DNA of 64,000 bases from Polaromonas sp. (lineage in GTDB: Bacteria; Pseudomonadota; Gammaproteobacteria; Burkholderiales; Burkholderiaceae_C). Location: the NCBI RefSeq assembly GCF_010365105.1, contig NZ_JAAFGZ010000013.1, positions 1-64,000 of the forward strand, written 5' to 3'. Positions within the stretch are counted from its first letter, which is position 1. The number at the start of each line of letters is the position of its first letter. The translations under genes and the position numbers were made by a program. Under the pieces are notes generated by a model. That model was given only the letters and a program-made list of their open reading frames with translations, did not search any database and had not been told where the DNA came from. Shown here in pieces: positions 9,192-15,759 of this stretch.

Positions 9192-9582
9192 CCAAGGTAT
9201 CCGTCATGGTTGGGCAGGTGACGCGTCCGCTGAGTTCAGACACTGGGTGTTCGCTTCGACATACCGCCAGTGCCTACCCTTGGCCGATAGCACCAATTCG
9301 CTCTGCCTTGCTTGACCCGTGTACTTCACCATTGCCACATGTCCAAGACCATATTTTTTCAAATTATTGGTTGACCTCACAGGTCTTTACCGGCACCGCC
9401 GCTCTGGTGTAGCGGCCATGTTCACTTTCTGGTCTTCAAACCGATGCATCAGTGCGTCGCCTGTTCAGGCAATAAATTTTTAATGGACAGACCTTTCTCT
9501 TGGTTGTAAGGGGGGTGAAGGTATCCTCGGAGATCCGGGCAAGTTCGGTATCTTCCGGTCTGCTCGGTTTCAAAAGAAATAA
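9192..9582. other. Intergenic region before the CDF transporter
   Basis: About 390 bases with no convincing coding sequence and no hairpin that I can assign. The promoter of the downstream CDF gene must lie here, but no strong consensus stands out. Confidence 0.4.
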
Positions 9583-10515
9583 ATGTCAAAACACTCCGGT
9601 TCGCTCAAAGCGGTCTTCTATGCATTGGGCGCCAACGGCGGCATCGCGCTGGCCAAGGCGGTTGCGGCATTCTTCACCGGCAGTGGCGCCATGCTCGCCG
9701 AGGCGCTGCACAGCTTTGCCGACTGCGGCAACCAGGTCCTGCTGCTCGTGGGCATGCAGCAAGCGAAAAAAGCACCGACGCCGGACCACCCCATGGGCTA
9801 CGGACGCGTCGTCTATTTCTGGTCGATGATGGTCGGCGTGCTCCTCTTCAGCATCGGCGGACTGTTTTCGGTCTGGCACGGGGTCCAGTCGCTGCAGCAT
9901 CCCGAGCCCGTGAAGTATTTGCTGCCGTCCTTGGGGGTACTGCTCGTTGCGGTGGTGTTGGAATCCATCAGCCTGCGCGGCGCACTGAAGGCGCTGGCGG
10001 CCGAGCGCGGCGACAAAAGCCTGTGGCGCTGGTTCCGTGAAACGCGGCAATCCGAGCTCCTGGTCATCACCGGCGAGGACATCGCAGCGCTTGCCGGCCT
10101 GGCCCTGGCCTTTGTGGCGCTGGCCCTCACCGGCATCACGGGAAACACGGTGTTCGATGCCATGGGTTCGGTAGCCGTTGGATTGCTGCTGATCGGCGTT
10201 TCAGTGGCCGTCACCATCGAGGTCAAAAGCCTGATTACCGGCGAGTCCGCTTCCCCCGAAATGCGCACGGCCATCACCGAGTTTGTTGCCAGTCAGCCCG
10301 AGGTCGAGCGCATCGTGAACCTCATCACGTTCCAGTTGGGCGACAAGATTGCCGTGGCGGTGAAAGCCAAGATGGTTCCGATGCCCAGCGCTGATGCGCT
10401 GGTGGCCGCCATCGATGAGGTAGAGGAGCGCCTGCAGGCGCACTTTCCCAGTCTGCACTGGTCATTTTTCGAGCCCGATGCAGGCAACCCCCGGCCTGAA
10501 CCGGCCGCGCTGTAG
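9583..10515 (+). CDS. Cation diffusion facilitator (CDF) metal exporter
   Basis: A 310-residue inner-membrane metal/proton antiporter of the cation efflux family. The first helices carry LAEALHSFADCGNQ, the metal-site motif of helix 2; ITGEDIAALAGL is the matching motif of helix 5. Six hydrophobic segments fill residues 10-215, followed by a soluble C-terminal domain (residues 220-300) with the usual dimerising alpha-beta fold. Helix 2 has a H-x3-D arrangement as in CDF members that move zinc, iron or manganese; specificity cannot be fixed from sequence alone. The gene stands alone. Confidence 0.9.
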   Translation: MSKHSGSLKAVFYALGANGGIALAKAVAAFFTGSGAMLAEALHSFADCGNQVLLLVGMQQAKKAPTPDHPMGYGRVVYFWSMMVGVLLFSIGGLFSVWHGVQSLQHPEPVKYLLPSLGVLLVAVVLESISLRGALKALAAERGDKSLWRWFRETRQSELLVITGEDIAALAGLALAFVALALTGITGNTVFDAMGSVAVGLLLIGVSVAVTIEVKSLITGESASPEMRTAITEFVASQPEVERIVNLITFQLGDKIAVAVKAKMVPMPSADALVAAIDEVEERLQAHFPSLHWSFFEPDAGNPRPEPAAL

Positions 10516-11058
10516 TTCAGGCATTCAACGAAAGCGCCGGCGATCTAAAAGCCTCAGCCCTCGACTGATTGGCGTAATCCGAGTGCTGACACTTACCTCA
10601 AGTCCAGTTACTGGCGTCATCGGGCCCGATATCGAGAAACTCGCTAAAACCAGCGGTGCTGTCCGGGACGCTGCTGCTGCCCGTCGGCGCATCAAGGAAG
10701 TTGTTGGCAGGCGCCTCCTTGCCTGCCGTCGGTGAGCTCAAGGGATTGGCTCCCGCAAGCGGGGAATCGGGTGACCGCCCACCCGACTGTTGATTCCCTG
10801 GAACAGGAAGGCGCCCGCGGCCACGCTCGCTACTCTGGTGGCCATGTTGGACAGAAAACCAGACGCCTGAACCCCGCCCAGAGCAGCAGCAACGCAATGA
10901 CCAGGGTTGGAAGCACGAAAATCGCGATGAGCTTGACGAGGTGCCCAGCCACTGTTCTTATGACCGGCGGCTGTCGCGGCAATCTATAGGTTGCCTGGTG
11001 ACAAAATGACGCCACCTTGGTAAACTTGCCGTTTTAAAGTTGAATAAGGAGGCGCAGC
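10516..11058. other. Gap with a possible broken small membrane protein on the minus strand
   Basis: On the minus strand, 11015-10830 encodes a peptide with one clear transmembrane helix (LVKLIAIFVLPTLVIALLLL) that ends in WPPE-stop. An overlapping frame continues to 10598 with a Ser/Gly/Pro-rich tail. Together they could be one frameshifted single-pass protein, but I recognise no family. Nothing else coding is evident. Confidence 0.3.
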
Positions 11059-11349
11059 ATGCTGGCCCAATCCCGACGGCTCACCACACGCATCACCGAG
11101 CACGTGCAAGATACCTTGCAGGCGGCAGCTGACTTGGTGGGCGCCACGCTTAACCAGTTCGTGGTGCAAGCAGCTTTGGAAAAAGCCGAGCGTGTGATTG
11201 AGAGCGAAACCACGCTGCTGCTTACACGCAGAGAAGCGCTTCGTGTGTTCGAGCTGACCCAGGCGCCTGCTGTTCGCAACGAGCAATTTTTGCGAGCCCA
11301 GGCCCGCCACCGAACCGTCGTAGAGAATGCTGTTTCTTCCGCTCAGTGA
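11059..11349 (+). CDS. DUF1778 (TacA-type) antitoxin
   Basis: A 96-residue protein with a short N-terminal ribbon-helix-helix (RRLTTRITEHVQDTLQAAADLVGATLNQFVVQAAL) that should dimerise and bind the promoter, followed by a toxin-neutralising tail. This is the DUF1778 architecture of TacA/AtaR antitoxins. It overlaps the next gene, a GNAT toxin, by 23 bases, the usual arrangement. The start is preceded by 'aaggaggcgcagc', a strong ribosome site. Autoregulation by the complex is expected from the family. Confidence 0.88.
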   Translation: MLAQSRRLTTRITEHVQDTLQAAADLVGATLNQFVVQAALEKAERVIESETTLLLTRREALRVFELTQAPAVRNEQFLRAQARHRTVVENAVSSAQ

Positions 11350-11794
11350 CCACCATGACCGCAAAAGCTTTCAATGCGAAGAGCCCGCGCTCAGCGATTG
11401 GTTGAAAAAGACAGCCAGGCAGCATCAGGAAAAACGGATTTCTTCGCCAATGGTGGCCGTCGTTGACGAGACCAGTCCCATCATCCTCGGCTACTACGCA
11501 TACAGCGTAGCCGAACTGCTGACAGCCGAACTGCCCGAAGCCCGTCAAAAGAAGCTGCCACGCGTCATCCCAATTTTCCGGCTGGGCCGGCTCGCACGAG
11601 ACTTGAGTCAGAAGGGGACCGGCCTGGGCGAGCTTTTGCTTTTCGACGCCATCGACCGGACTTCAAAAGCAGCTCAAGTGGTCAGTGGAGTGGGCCTGGT
11701 GGTAGACGCCAAGCCAGCGGCAGTTCAGTTTTACCTGCAGTACGGCTTTGAGCAGATGCTGGACCATCCGTTGAAGCTGTTCTTGCCTTACTGA
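11327..11794 (+). CDS. GNAT-family acetyltransferase toxin (TacT type)
   Basis: A 155-residue GNAT fold. Expected blocks are present: FQCEEPALSDWLKKTA near the N-terminus, IPIFRLGRLARDLSQKGTGLGELLL (acetyl-CoA binding, with a Q/R-x-x-G-x-G/A-like loop KGTGLG) and AVQFYLQYGFEQM near the C-terminus (catalytic Tyr region). Toxins of this class acetylate the amino group of charged tRNA and stop translation; the DUF1778 partner upstream neutralises them. Nothing looks truncated, so the pair could be functional and stabilise the plasmid region. Confidence 0.88.
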   Translation: MLFLPLSDHHDRKSFQCEEPALSDWLKKTARQHQEKRISSPMVAVVDETSPIILGYYAYSVAELLTAELPEARQKKLPRVIPIFRLGRLARDLSQKGTGLGELLLFDAIDRTSKAAQVVSGVGLVVDAKPAAVQFYLQYGFEQMLDHPLKLFLPY

Positions 11795-11971
11795 GCAAGG
11801 GAAAGTTCTCCCCATTTTGAAAGACGACCCCGTCGAGCGAGGCAACCGTCTAGCGGTGTCGTTTTCCGGGAAGGCGGACCAGCAGCTTGGCCGCTCGAGA
11901 TGAATGCCCGCTCTTTTAAAGATGCTCATAGCCTTCGCTTGACCTGACCCCGTTTCCTGAAAAATCTCCGC

Positions 11972-12292
11972 ATGGCCAACACCTACCTCACCGTCCCCTT
12001 CAAGGACAAAGACGCCGCCAAGGGCCTGGGCGCCCGGTGGGATGCCGCCCAGCGCCAATGGTTTGTGCCCGAGGGCCGCGAGTTGGTGCCTTTTGCCGTG
12101 TGGCTGTTGGCTGGCTCAAGCTTGGCATCGAACTCTGAAGACGCTCTTTCGATGCTGGATGAGCCTGCAACGCTTGCGATGCCAGGCAAAAAGGGCGTTC
12201 CCCTGTCCAGCCTCCTGGGTGATGTGTCCCGGGCGGTGGCGCAGGCTGTAGGCGCCAGTGCTGATTTGACCAGTGGCGCCAATTTTGATTGA
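11972..12292 (+). CDS. DUF5710 protein, probably a truncated XseA-like plasmid protein
   Basis: A 106-residue product. The first 50 residues (TYLTVPFKDKDAAKGLGARWDAAQRQWFVPEG) form a DUF5710 domain, a small module found at the N-terminus of plasmid nucleases and primases. The end, VPLSSLLGDVSRAVAQAV, looks like the opening of an exodeoxyribonuclease VII large-subunit OB fold, after which the frame stops. I infer that this is the front end of a much longer plasmid protein cut by a rearrangement near 12270; IS21-type terminal repeats lie 200 bases further on. Confidence 0.6.
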   Translation: MANTYLTVPFKDKDAAKGLGARWDAAQRQWFVPEGRELVPFAVWLLAGSSLASNSEDALSMLDEPATLAMPGKKGVPLSSLLGDVSRAVAQAVGASADLTSGANFD

Positions 12293-12834
12293 CCAGGAAT
12301 CATCGAGCCGCAACCCACGTCAAACCTTGTTTGTTGCTGTTTCTGGGGTGATTACTTTTTATCGGCGCGCTTAGTCAAATTGGCATCGGCAACAACAATG
12401 CGGTGAACCACTCAATGAACTTGCCTCGCGACAGAGCTCTGTACGTCACAGCCGTGCCGACTGTCGTAACCATTGCCATCGGTTACGTTCGTCGGAATCA
12501 GCGGTCACGTTGACGGAATCCTCCCTGTCACGTTCACCGGAACGTCGGTCGCGGTCCCGGAATCAACGGTCACGTTGGTCCGGAATACTCAGGATACGGA
12601 ATCCAGGGGCAAGGTCAGTATTTTGGTGGGCCTCGGTACTGACAGGCAGGAGTGACATTCAAGAAGTTGATTACCGTTTTTTTAAATGTGACGTCGTCTC
12701 CAAGGCACTGGTCGTAGTGGACACGCTGTGCGAAGACTTCGGGCTGGAATGCAATGCAGCCGGTGTGCGCATTGATACCTGTGGGATCAACAGGGCTGGT
12801 CAGTCAAAGTCCAACTTGGCACGAACCGCAAAAG
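12293..12834. other. Non-coding stretch with orphan IS21 terminal repeats
   Basis: Apart from the IS21-like repeat array at 12473-12600, I see no supported gene. Several short open frames lack motifs and ribosome sites. Confidence 0.4.
12473..12600. mobile_element. Remnant of an IS21-family end (multiple terminal repeats)
   Basis: Five irregular repeats of 20-24 bases, each starting CGGAAT/CGGAAC and containing GGTCACGTT or TGTCACGTT, follow one another. IS21 elements carry such multiple transposase-binding repeats at their ends; the intact element at 26184-28833 shows the same design with a different sequence. No istA/istB is attached here, so this is an abandoned end. Confidence 0.55.
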
Positions 12835-12851
12835 AATTGGACGGTCCAATT
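12835..12851. promoter_or_regulatory. KorB-like palindrome TTGGAC-G-GTCCAA, copy 1
   Basis: The sequence AATTGGACGGTCCAATT is a perfect palindrome with 8-base arms and one central base. It is the first of three copies of TTGGACSGTCCAA around the ParB-like gene. It lies about 800 bases upstream of the parB start, where a partition or repressor protein could act on a promoter or centromere. Confidence 0.6.
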
Positions 12852-13634
12852 GGATCATCCGATCAGCGTAAGCCTGCATTCGTTGTGCAACGCAATGTAT
12901 GTCGCCAACTCTGTCAAATCAATAATTTGTGGTGAGAAATAGATTTCTTACCACAAATTTCTTCGCGAAGTGGCTCAAATCCGGACCCAGGTGCCAAACG
13001 AAACAGCGATTTCAACGAAATTCAAAGAATTTCGACAAATCGATTTTCTAGAGTGCTCTGCGAGAGCAATCTTTGGACCTTTATTCCCGTGTAAGGAATA
13101 AAGTGTTTGTAGTGAGTCGAAAACGTGCAGTGCCAAAAAATTACAGCTTGCTGGCACTGCACGCAGTCGAAACATCGTGCTTTCATGGAAATGAAAACCA
13201 CTGGCCCTTGGCTGCGAATTGCTATGGATTGCCCGGAACTAAGGCTCTGGATACCCCTGCGCTCGCCACCTCGGATTCCCCATCAATGACTTGGAAGTAA
13301 ATGATGAGTTTCTTGACGATACCTGATTTGGCCAGCGGCTGCAACGCTTGCATACCTATCAATACCTTTGACCACGACTGCGGCACTGTGTCCGCCCATT
13401 GGCATTTCTGCCGATGCGCCCGAGGTACGGCGCAGCCGACATCGGGCTCCAGCATGGCCCGCCTTCGCCCTAAGCCGCTGCGCCTTAGCGCGCAGCGCTA
13501 AACCCACTTCCCATGCAGCCCGGGAGTTAGCACTCCCACCGCAGTTGAGGCACCTGATACGTCAGGTGCAGCACTGCTGCGCCCGAAAGGCGCAGATAAA
13601 ACTTTATTTTACGTTCCCCAATCAAGGAAATCGC
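12852..13634. other. Inverted-repeat-rich control region upstream of parB
   Basis: No convincing gene, although a minus-strand frame at 13222-13455 is open. It holds many inverted repeats. ATTTGTGGTGAGAAA/TTTCTTACCACAAAT lies at 12925-12958, CGAAATTC-aaa-GAATTTCG at 13016-13034 and TTATTCC/GGAATAA at 13081-13101. GTGCAGTGCCA/TGGCACTGCAC lies at 13125-13162, TTAGCGC-gca-GCGCTAA at about 13486-13502, CACCTGA-tacg-TCAGGTG at 13551-13568 and TGCGCC-cgaaa-GGCGCA at about 13576-13592. The 12.9-13.1 kb part is AT-richer than its surroundings. It is a candidate replication-origin, centromere or operator region. Confidence 0.45.
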
Positions 13635-15074
13635 ATGCATACCGAACCGACAAGCGCCTCTGCGCCAGAGGTCAAAACCAATCGCGACATTGGCAAGGCG
13701 GCCAATAAGACCAGGCCGCCGATGACTGCAACCCGCAACAGCCTGCCCAAGCCAGCGAAGACTGCACCCCCAAAAACAATGTGCGAAGAGCCCTTGTCCG
13801 TCCTTCCAACGGCTTATCAAGGCAAGTTGTTGAAGCTGGACTCGGCGGCTATCCAGGTGTCCCGGTGGTCTAACCGGTTGCCAAATTTCGTGGACACGTC
13901 AGATTTCAAGGAACTTGTAGACTTGATAACAAAAACGGGTGGAAACACGGTACCCGTGCTCGTACGTATGTTGCCCGACAACAGCTACGAGTTGGTTTAC
14001 GGGCATCGACGTGTTATGGCCTGCCAGCATGCAGGTTTGAAAGTCAACGCCCTGGTAGCCAAGGGCTTGACAGACGAGCAGTGCATTCGGCACATGGCGC
14101 AAGAAAACATCGGTCGAGATGGTCTGTCGCTCTTGGAGCAGGGGCAATGGTATGCCCGGTTGCGGGCAGAGCAGGTTTATAAAACAGACGGTGCGTTGTC
14201 GCATGCGCTGGGCGTCGACAAGGGCGACTTGAGCAAGGCTTTGTCAATTGCTCGACTGCATCCTGTGATCATCAATGCATTTAGCAGCCCGCGTGATCTT
14301 CAGTACCGGTTTGCCAACGCGCTTACCAGAGCCTCCGCGCTAAAGCCAGATCAGGCTGATATTCAATCCACCGAGATCTACCTGCGTGCCCTTGCGATTG
14401 CTGCTTTGCGCAGCTCAGCAGACTCCAAGCTGAACGGACGAGAAGTTTACGACATGCTGCTGGGGGCCAAGCCCGTGCAGCCAGCCGCCGCGCATGGCCA
14501 TGTCACCTGCCCCGAAGCAAGCGCATGTGCATTACAAGAAGTGCTGAAAATTGCACCCTTGAAAGCAGCTGGCGATGCTGATGAACACGTGCTGGAAGTA
14601 ATGCTTGAAGTCACTGTGGCTGCTTGTGAAACCAACTCGCAAAAGCAGTCAAAGGAGGAGCCACAGGAGAAGCTACAAGAGGAGCCATGTGTTGGACCGT
14701 CCAACACGGAGCTTCCAACATTCAGAAAGCAAAATAAAGAAGCGGTCTCTTTGGGTGCTATCGATGAGGAGCGTGCGGAGTGCCAGTCTGTGGTCGCACA
14801 AGATATCTGCATGGCCGCCTGTCAAAGCAGTTCCGGAAAAACGGCAGGTGTTGGACGGTCCAACATCTGGTGCCCAATAATGACCGATGACACCAATGTA
14901 ATTGGCGCTGTAACGGCTGCCGAAAACGGGACGGCATTGGTTGAACTGAGCCTGGCCTTAAGTGAGCAGCAGTGCGATCTGCTTGCATTAGCCGTTGGGA
15001 AACTGCTCAGTGATGCGCAGTACGCGGGAACAACCCCGAGCGTTTCTTCTTTGAATGATCAGGAAGCATCATGA
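13635..15074 (+). CDS. ParB/KorB-family DNA-binding protein
   Basis: A 479-residue protein with the ParB core at residues 55-270. ELVYGHRRVMACQ is the CTP-binding GxxRR motif, AQENIGRDGLSLLEQG the third nucleotide motif, and KTDGALSHALGVDKGDLSKALSIARL the helix-turn-helix. The remaining 200 residues are low-complexity and contain no recognised dimerisation domain. The ATG follows AAGGAAA. No ParA is adjacent, so the protein may act as a KorB-like repressor/partition protein or use a ParA elsewhere. Two palindromic TTGGACSGTCCAA sites lie inside its own 3' part and one lies upstream. It is translationally coupled (ATGA) to the next gene. Confidence 0.88.
   Translation: MHTEPTSASAPEVKTNRDIGKAANKTRPPMTATRNSLPKPAKTAPPKTMCEEPLSVLPTAYQGKLLKLDSAAIQVSRWSNRLPNFVDTSDFKELVDLITKTGGNTVPVLVRMLPDNSYELVYGHRRVMACQHAGLKVNALVAKGLTDEQCIRHMAQENIGRDGLSLLEQGQWYARLRAEQVYKTDGALSHALGVDKGDLSKALSIARLHPVIINAFSSPRDLQYRFANALTRASALKPDQADIQSTEIYLRALAIAALRSSADSKLNGREVYDMLLGAKPVQPAAAHGHVTCPEASACALQEVLKIAPLKAAGDADEHVLEVMLEVTVAACETNSQKQSKEEPQEKLQEEPCVGPSNTELPTFRKQNKEAVSLGAIDEERAECQSVVAQDICMAACQSSSGKTAGVGRSNIWCPIMTDDTNVIGAVTAAENGTALVELSLALSEQQCDLLALAVGKLLSDAQYAGTTPSVSSLNDQEAS
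14689..14707. promoter_or_regulatory. KorB-like palindrome TTGGAC-C-GTCCAA, copy 2 (inside parB)
   Basis: GTGTTGGAC-C-GTCCAACAC is perfectly symmetrical with 9-base arms. It lies inside the coding region of the ParB tail and shares the 13-base core with the copies at 12837-12849 and 14851-14863. Its position within a gene fits a partition/spreading site better than a promoter operator. Confidence 0.6.
14849..14865. promoter_or_regulatory. KorB-like palindrome TTGGAC-G-GTCCAA, copy 3 (inside parB)
   Basis: TGTTGGAC-G-GTCCAACA has 8-base perfect arms. It lies 158 bases downstream of copy 2, again within the low-complexity 3' part of parB. The central base is G here and C in copy 2, as in the KorB operator of IncP plasmids, whose centre is also S. 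Confidence 0.6.
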
Positions 15075-15376
15075 GTCGCGCGCCTGCTTTAATCTCTTCT
15101 CTGCTTGAACCTGGCGCTTTGTCGCATGAACACGCATCACGCCAAGGTAGCGCGCCTGGCGTCCAGCAAGGCGATGGCCAACTGCTGCCGGGCTGTTATA
15201 TAACGCCGCGGGAACTCGCACAAATTTCATCAAAATTTCCATCACACAGATACCCACCTGCGCTGACGGTCAAAAAGCGGGCTCGCTGGCCGCTTCTCCT
15301 TGGAAAACAAGACAAAAAAGTGCGGCTTTGCCGTGTATTTACGGTGTATTACACCAGTATGGAGCGTTGCTCATGA
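15071..15376 (+). CDS. Small unknown protein coupled between parB and the relaxosome gene
   Basis: A 101-residue frame that I do not recognise. Its ATG overlaps the parB stop as ATGA with AGGAAG seven bases upstream. Its own TGA overlaps the next start, again as ATGA. The same 4-base overlap links the next two genes, so the position argues for a real, translationally coupled gene. The product is basic toward its C-terminus (VKKRARWPLLLGKQDKKVRL) and has no clear fold or membrane helix. The alternative is that the frame is fortuitous and the stretch serves as oriT/promoter DNA for the relaxosome genes. Confidence 0.45.
   Translation: MSRAPALISSLLEPGALSHEHASRQGSAPGVQQGDGQLLPGCYITPRELAQISSKFPSHRYPPALTVKKRARWPLLLGKQDKKVRLCRVFTVYYTSMERCS
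15333..15355. promoter_or_regulatory. Palindrome and direct repeats before the relaxosome RHH gene
   Basis: GGTGTA-T-TACACC (15343-15355) is a perfect palindrome 17 bases before the ATG at 15373, and GTGTATT occurs twice 11 bases apart (15333 and 15344). Ribbon-helix-helix relaxosome proteins such as TrwA bind and repress their own promoters at repeats like these. This is a plausible autoregulatory operator, and oriT may lie in the same 300-base stretch. Confidence 0.45.
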
Positions 15377-15759
15377 GCGGGCCGTTCAGGCCAGCCGCGG
15401 CGGCTGGCAAGGCGCAAAGCGAAGCCCTTAACTTCCGTCTGACGCTGGAACTGATGCAGGCTCTCAAAACAGCTGCGCGCAAGGACGGGGTGCGGGTCTC
15501 TGACATCGTTCGGCAGTCACTGGAGCGCGACATGACCCTGCGCGCAGGCCACCAGCCCGAGTGCCTCCTCAGCCTTGCCGAGTTGGATCAGCGCTTGCAA
15601 CTGCTGCTGGACCAGCAGGCAAGCATCCTCGTTCACCAGAACAGCAGCGCTGATGCCGCGCACACCAGCGCCCTACAGAGCATCACAATAATGACTGCAC
15701 TGTTCCATATCATGCAGGCCTTAGGACTGGATGCTTTGAAGGGACGGGCTGCTGCATGA
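15373..15759 (+). CDS. Ribbon-helix-helix relaxosome accessory protein (TrwA-like)
   Basis: A 128-residue protein whose residues 14-55 (EALNFRLTLELMQALKTAARKDGVRVSDIVRQSL) fit a MetJ/Arc-type ribbon-helix-helix. The C-terminal half is hydrophobic/helical and probably oligomerises. Placed directly before a MobF relaxase and overlapping it by ATGA, it corresponds by position to TrwA of R388, which binds oriT, stimulates the relaxase and represses the operon. The ATG at 15373 is chosen because it overlaps the previous stop and precedes the RHH strand. The TrwB-like coupling protein that separates trwA from trwC in R388 is absent here. Confidence 0.75.
   Translation: MSGPFRPAAAAGKAQSEALNFRLTLELMQALKTAARKDGVRVSDIVRQSLERDMTLRAGHQPECLLSLAELDQRLQLLLDQQASILVHQNSSADAAHTSALQSITIMTALFHIMQALGLDALKGRAAA

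Noticed and set aside
13222..13455. Minus-strand frame in the parB upstream region as a gene
   Set aside because: No recognisable domain or ribosome site; the region is better explained as control DNA.
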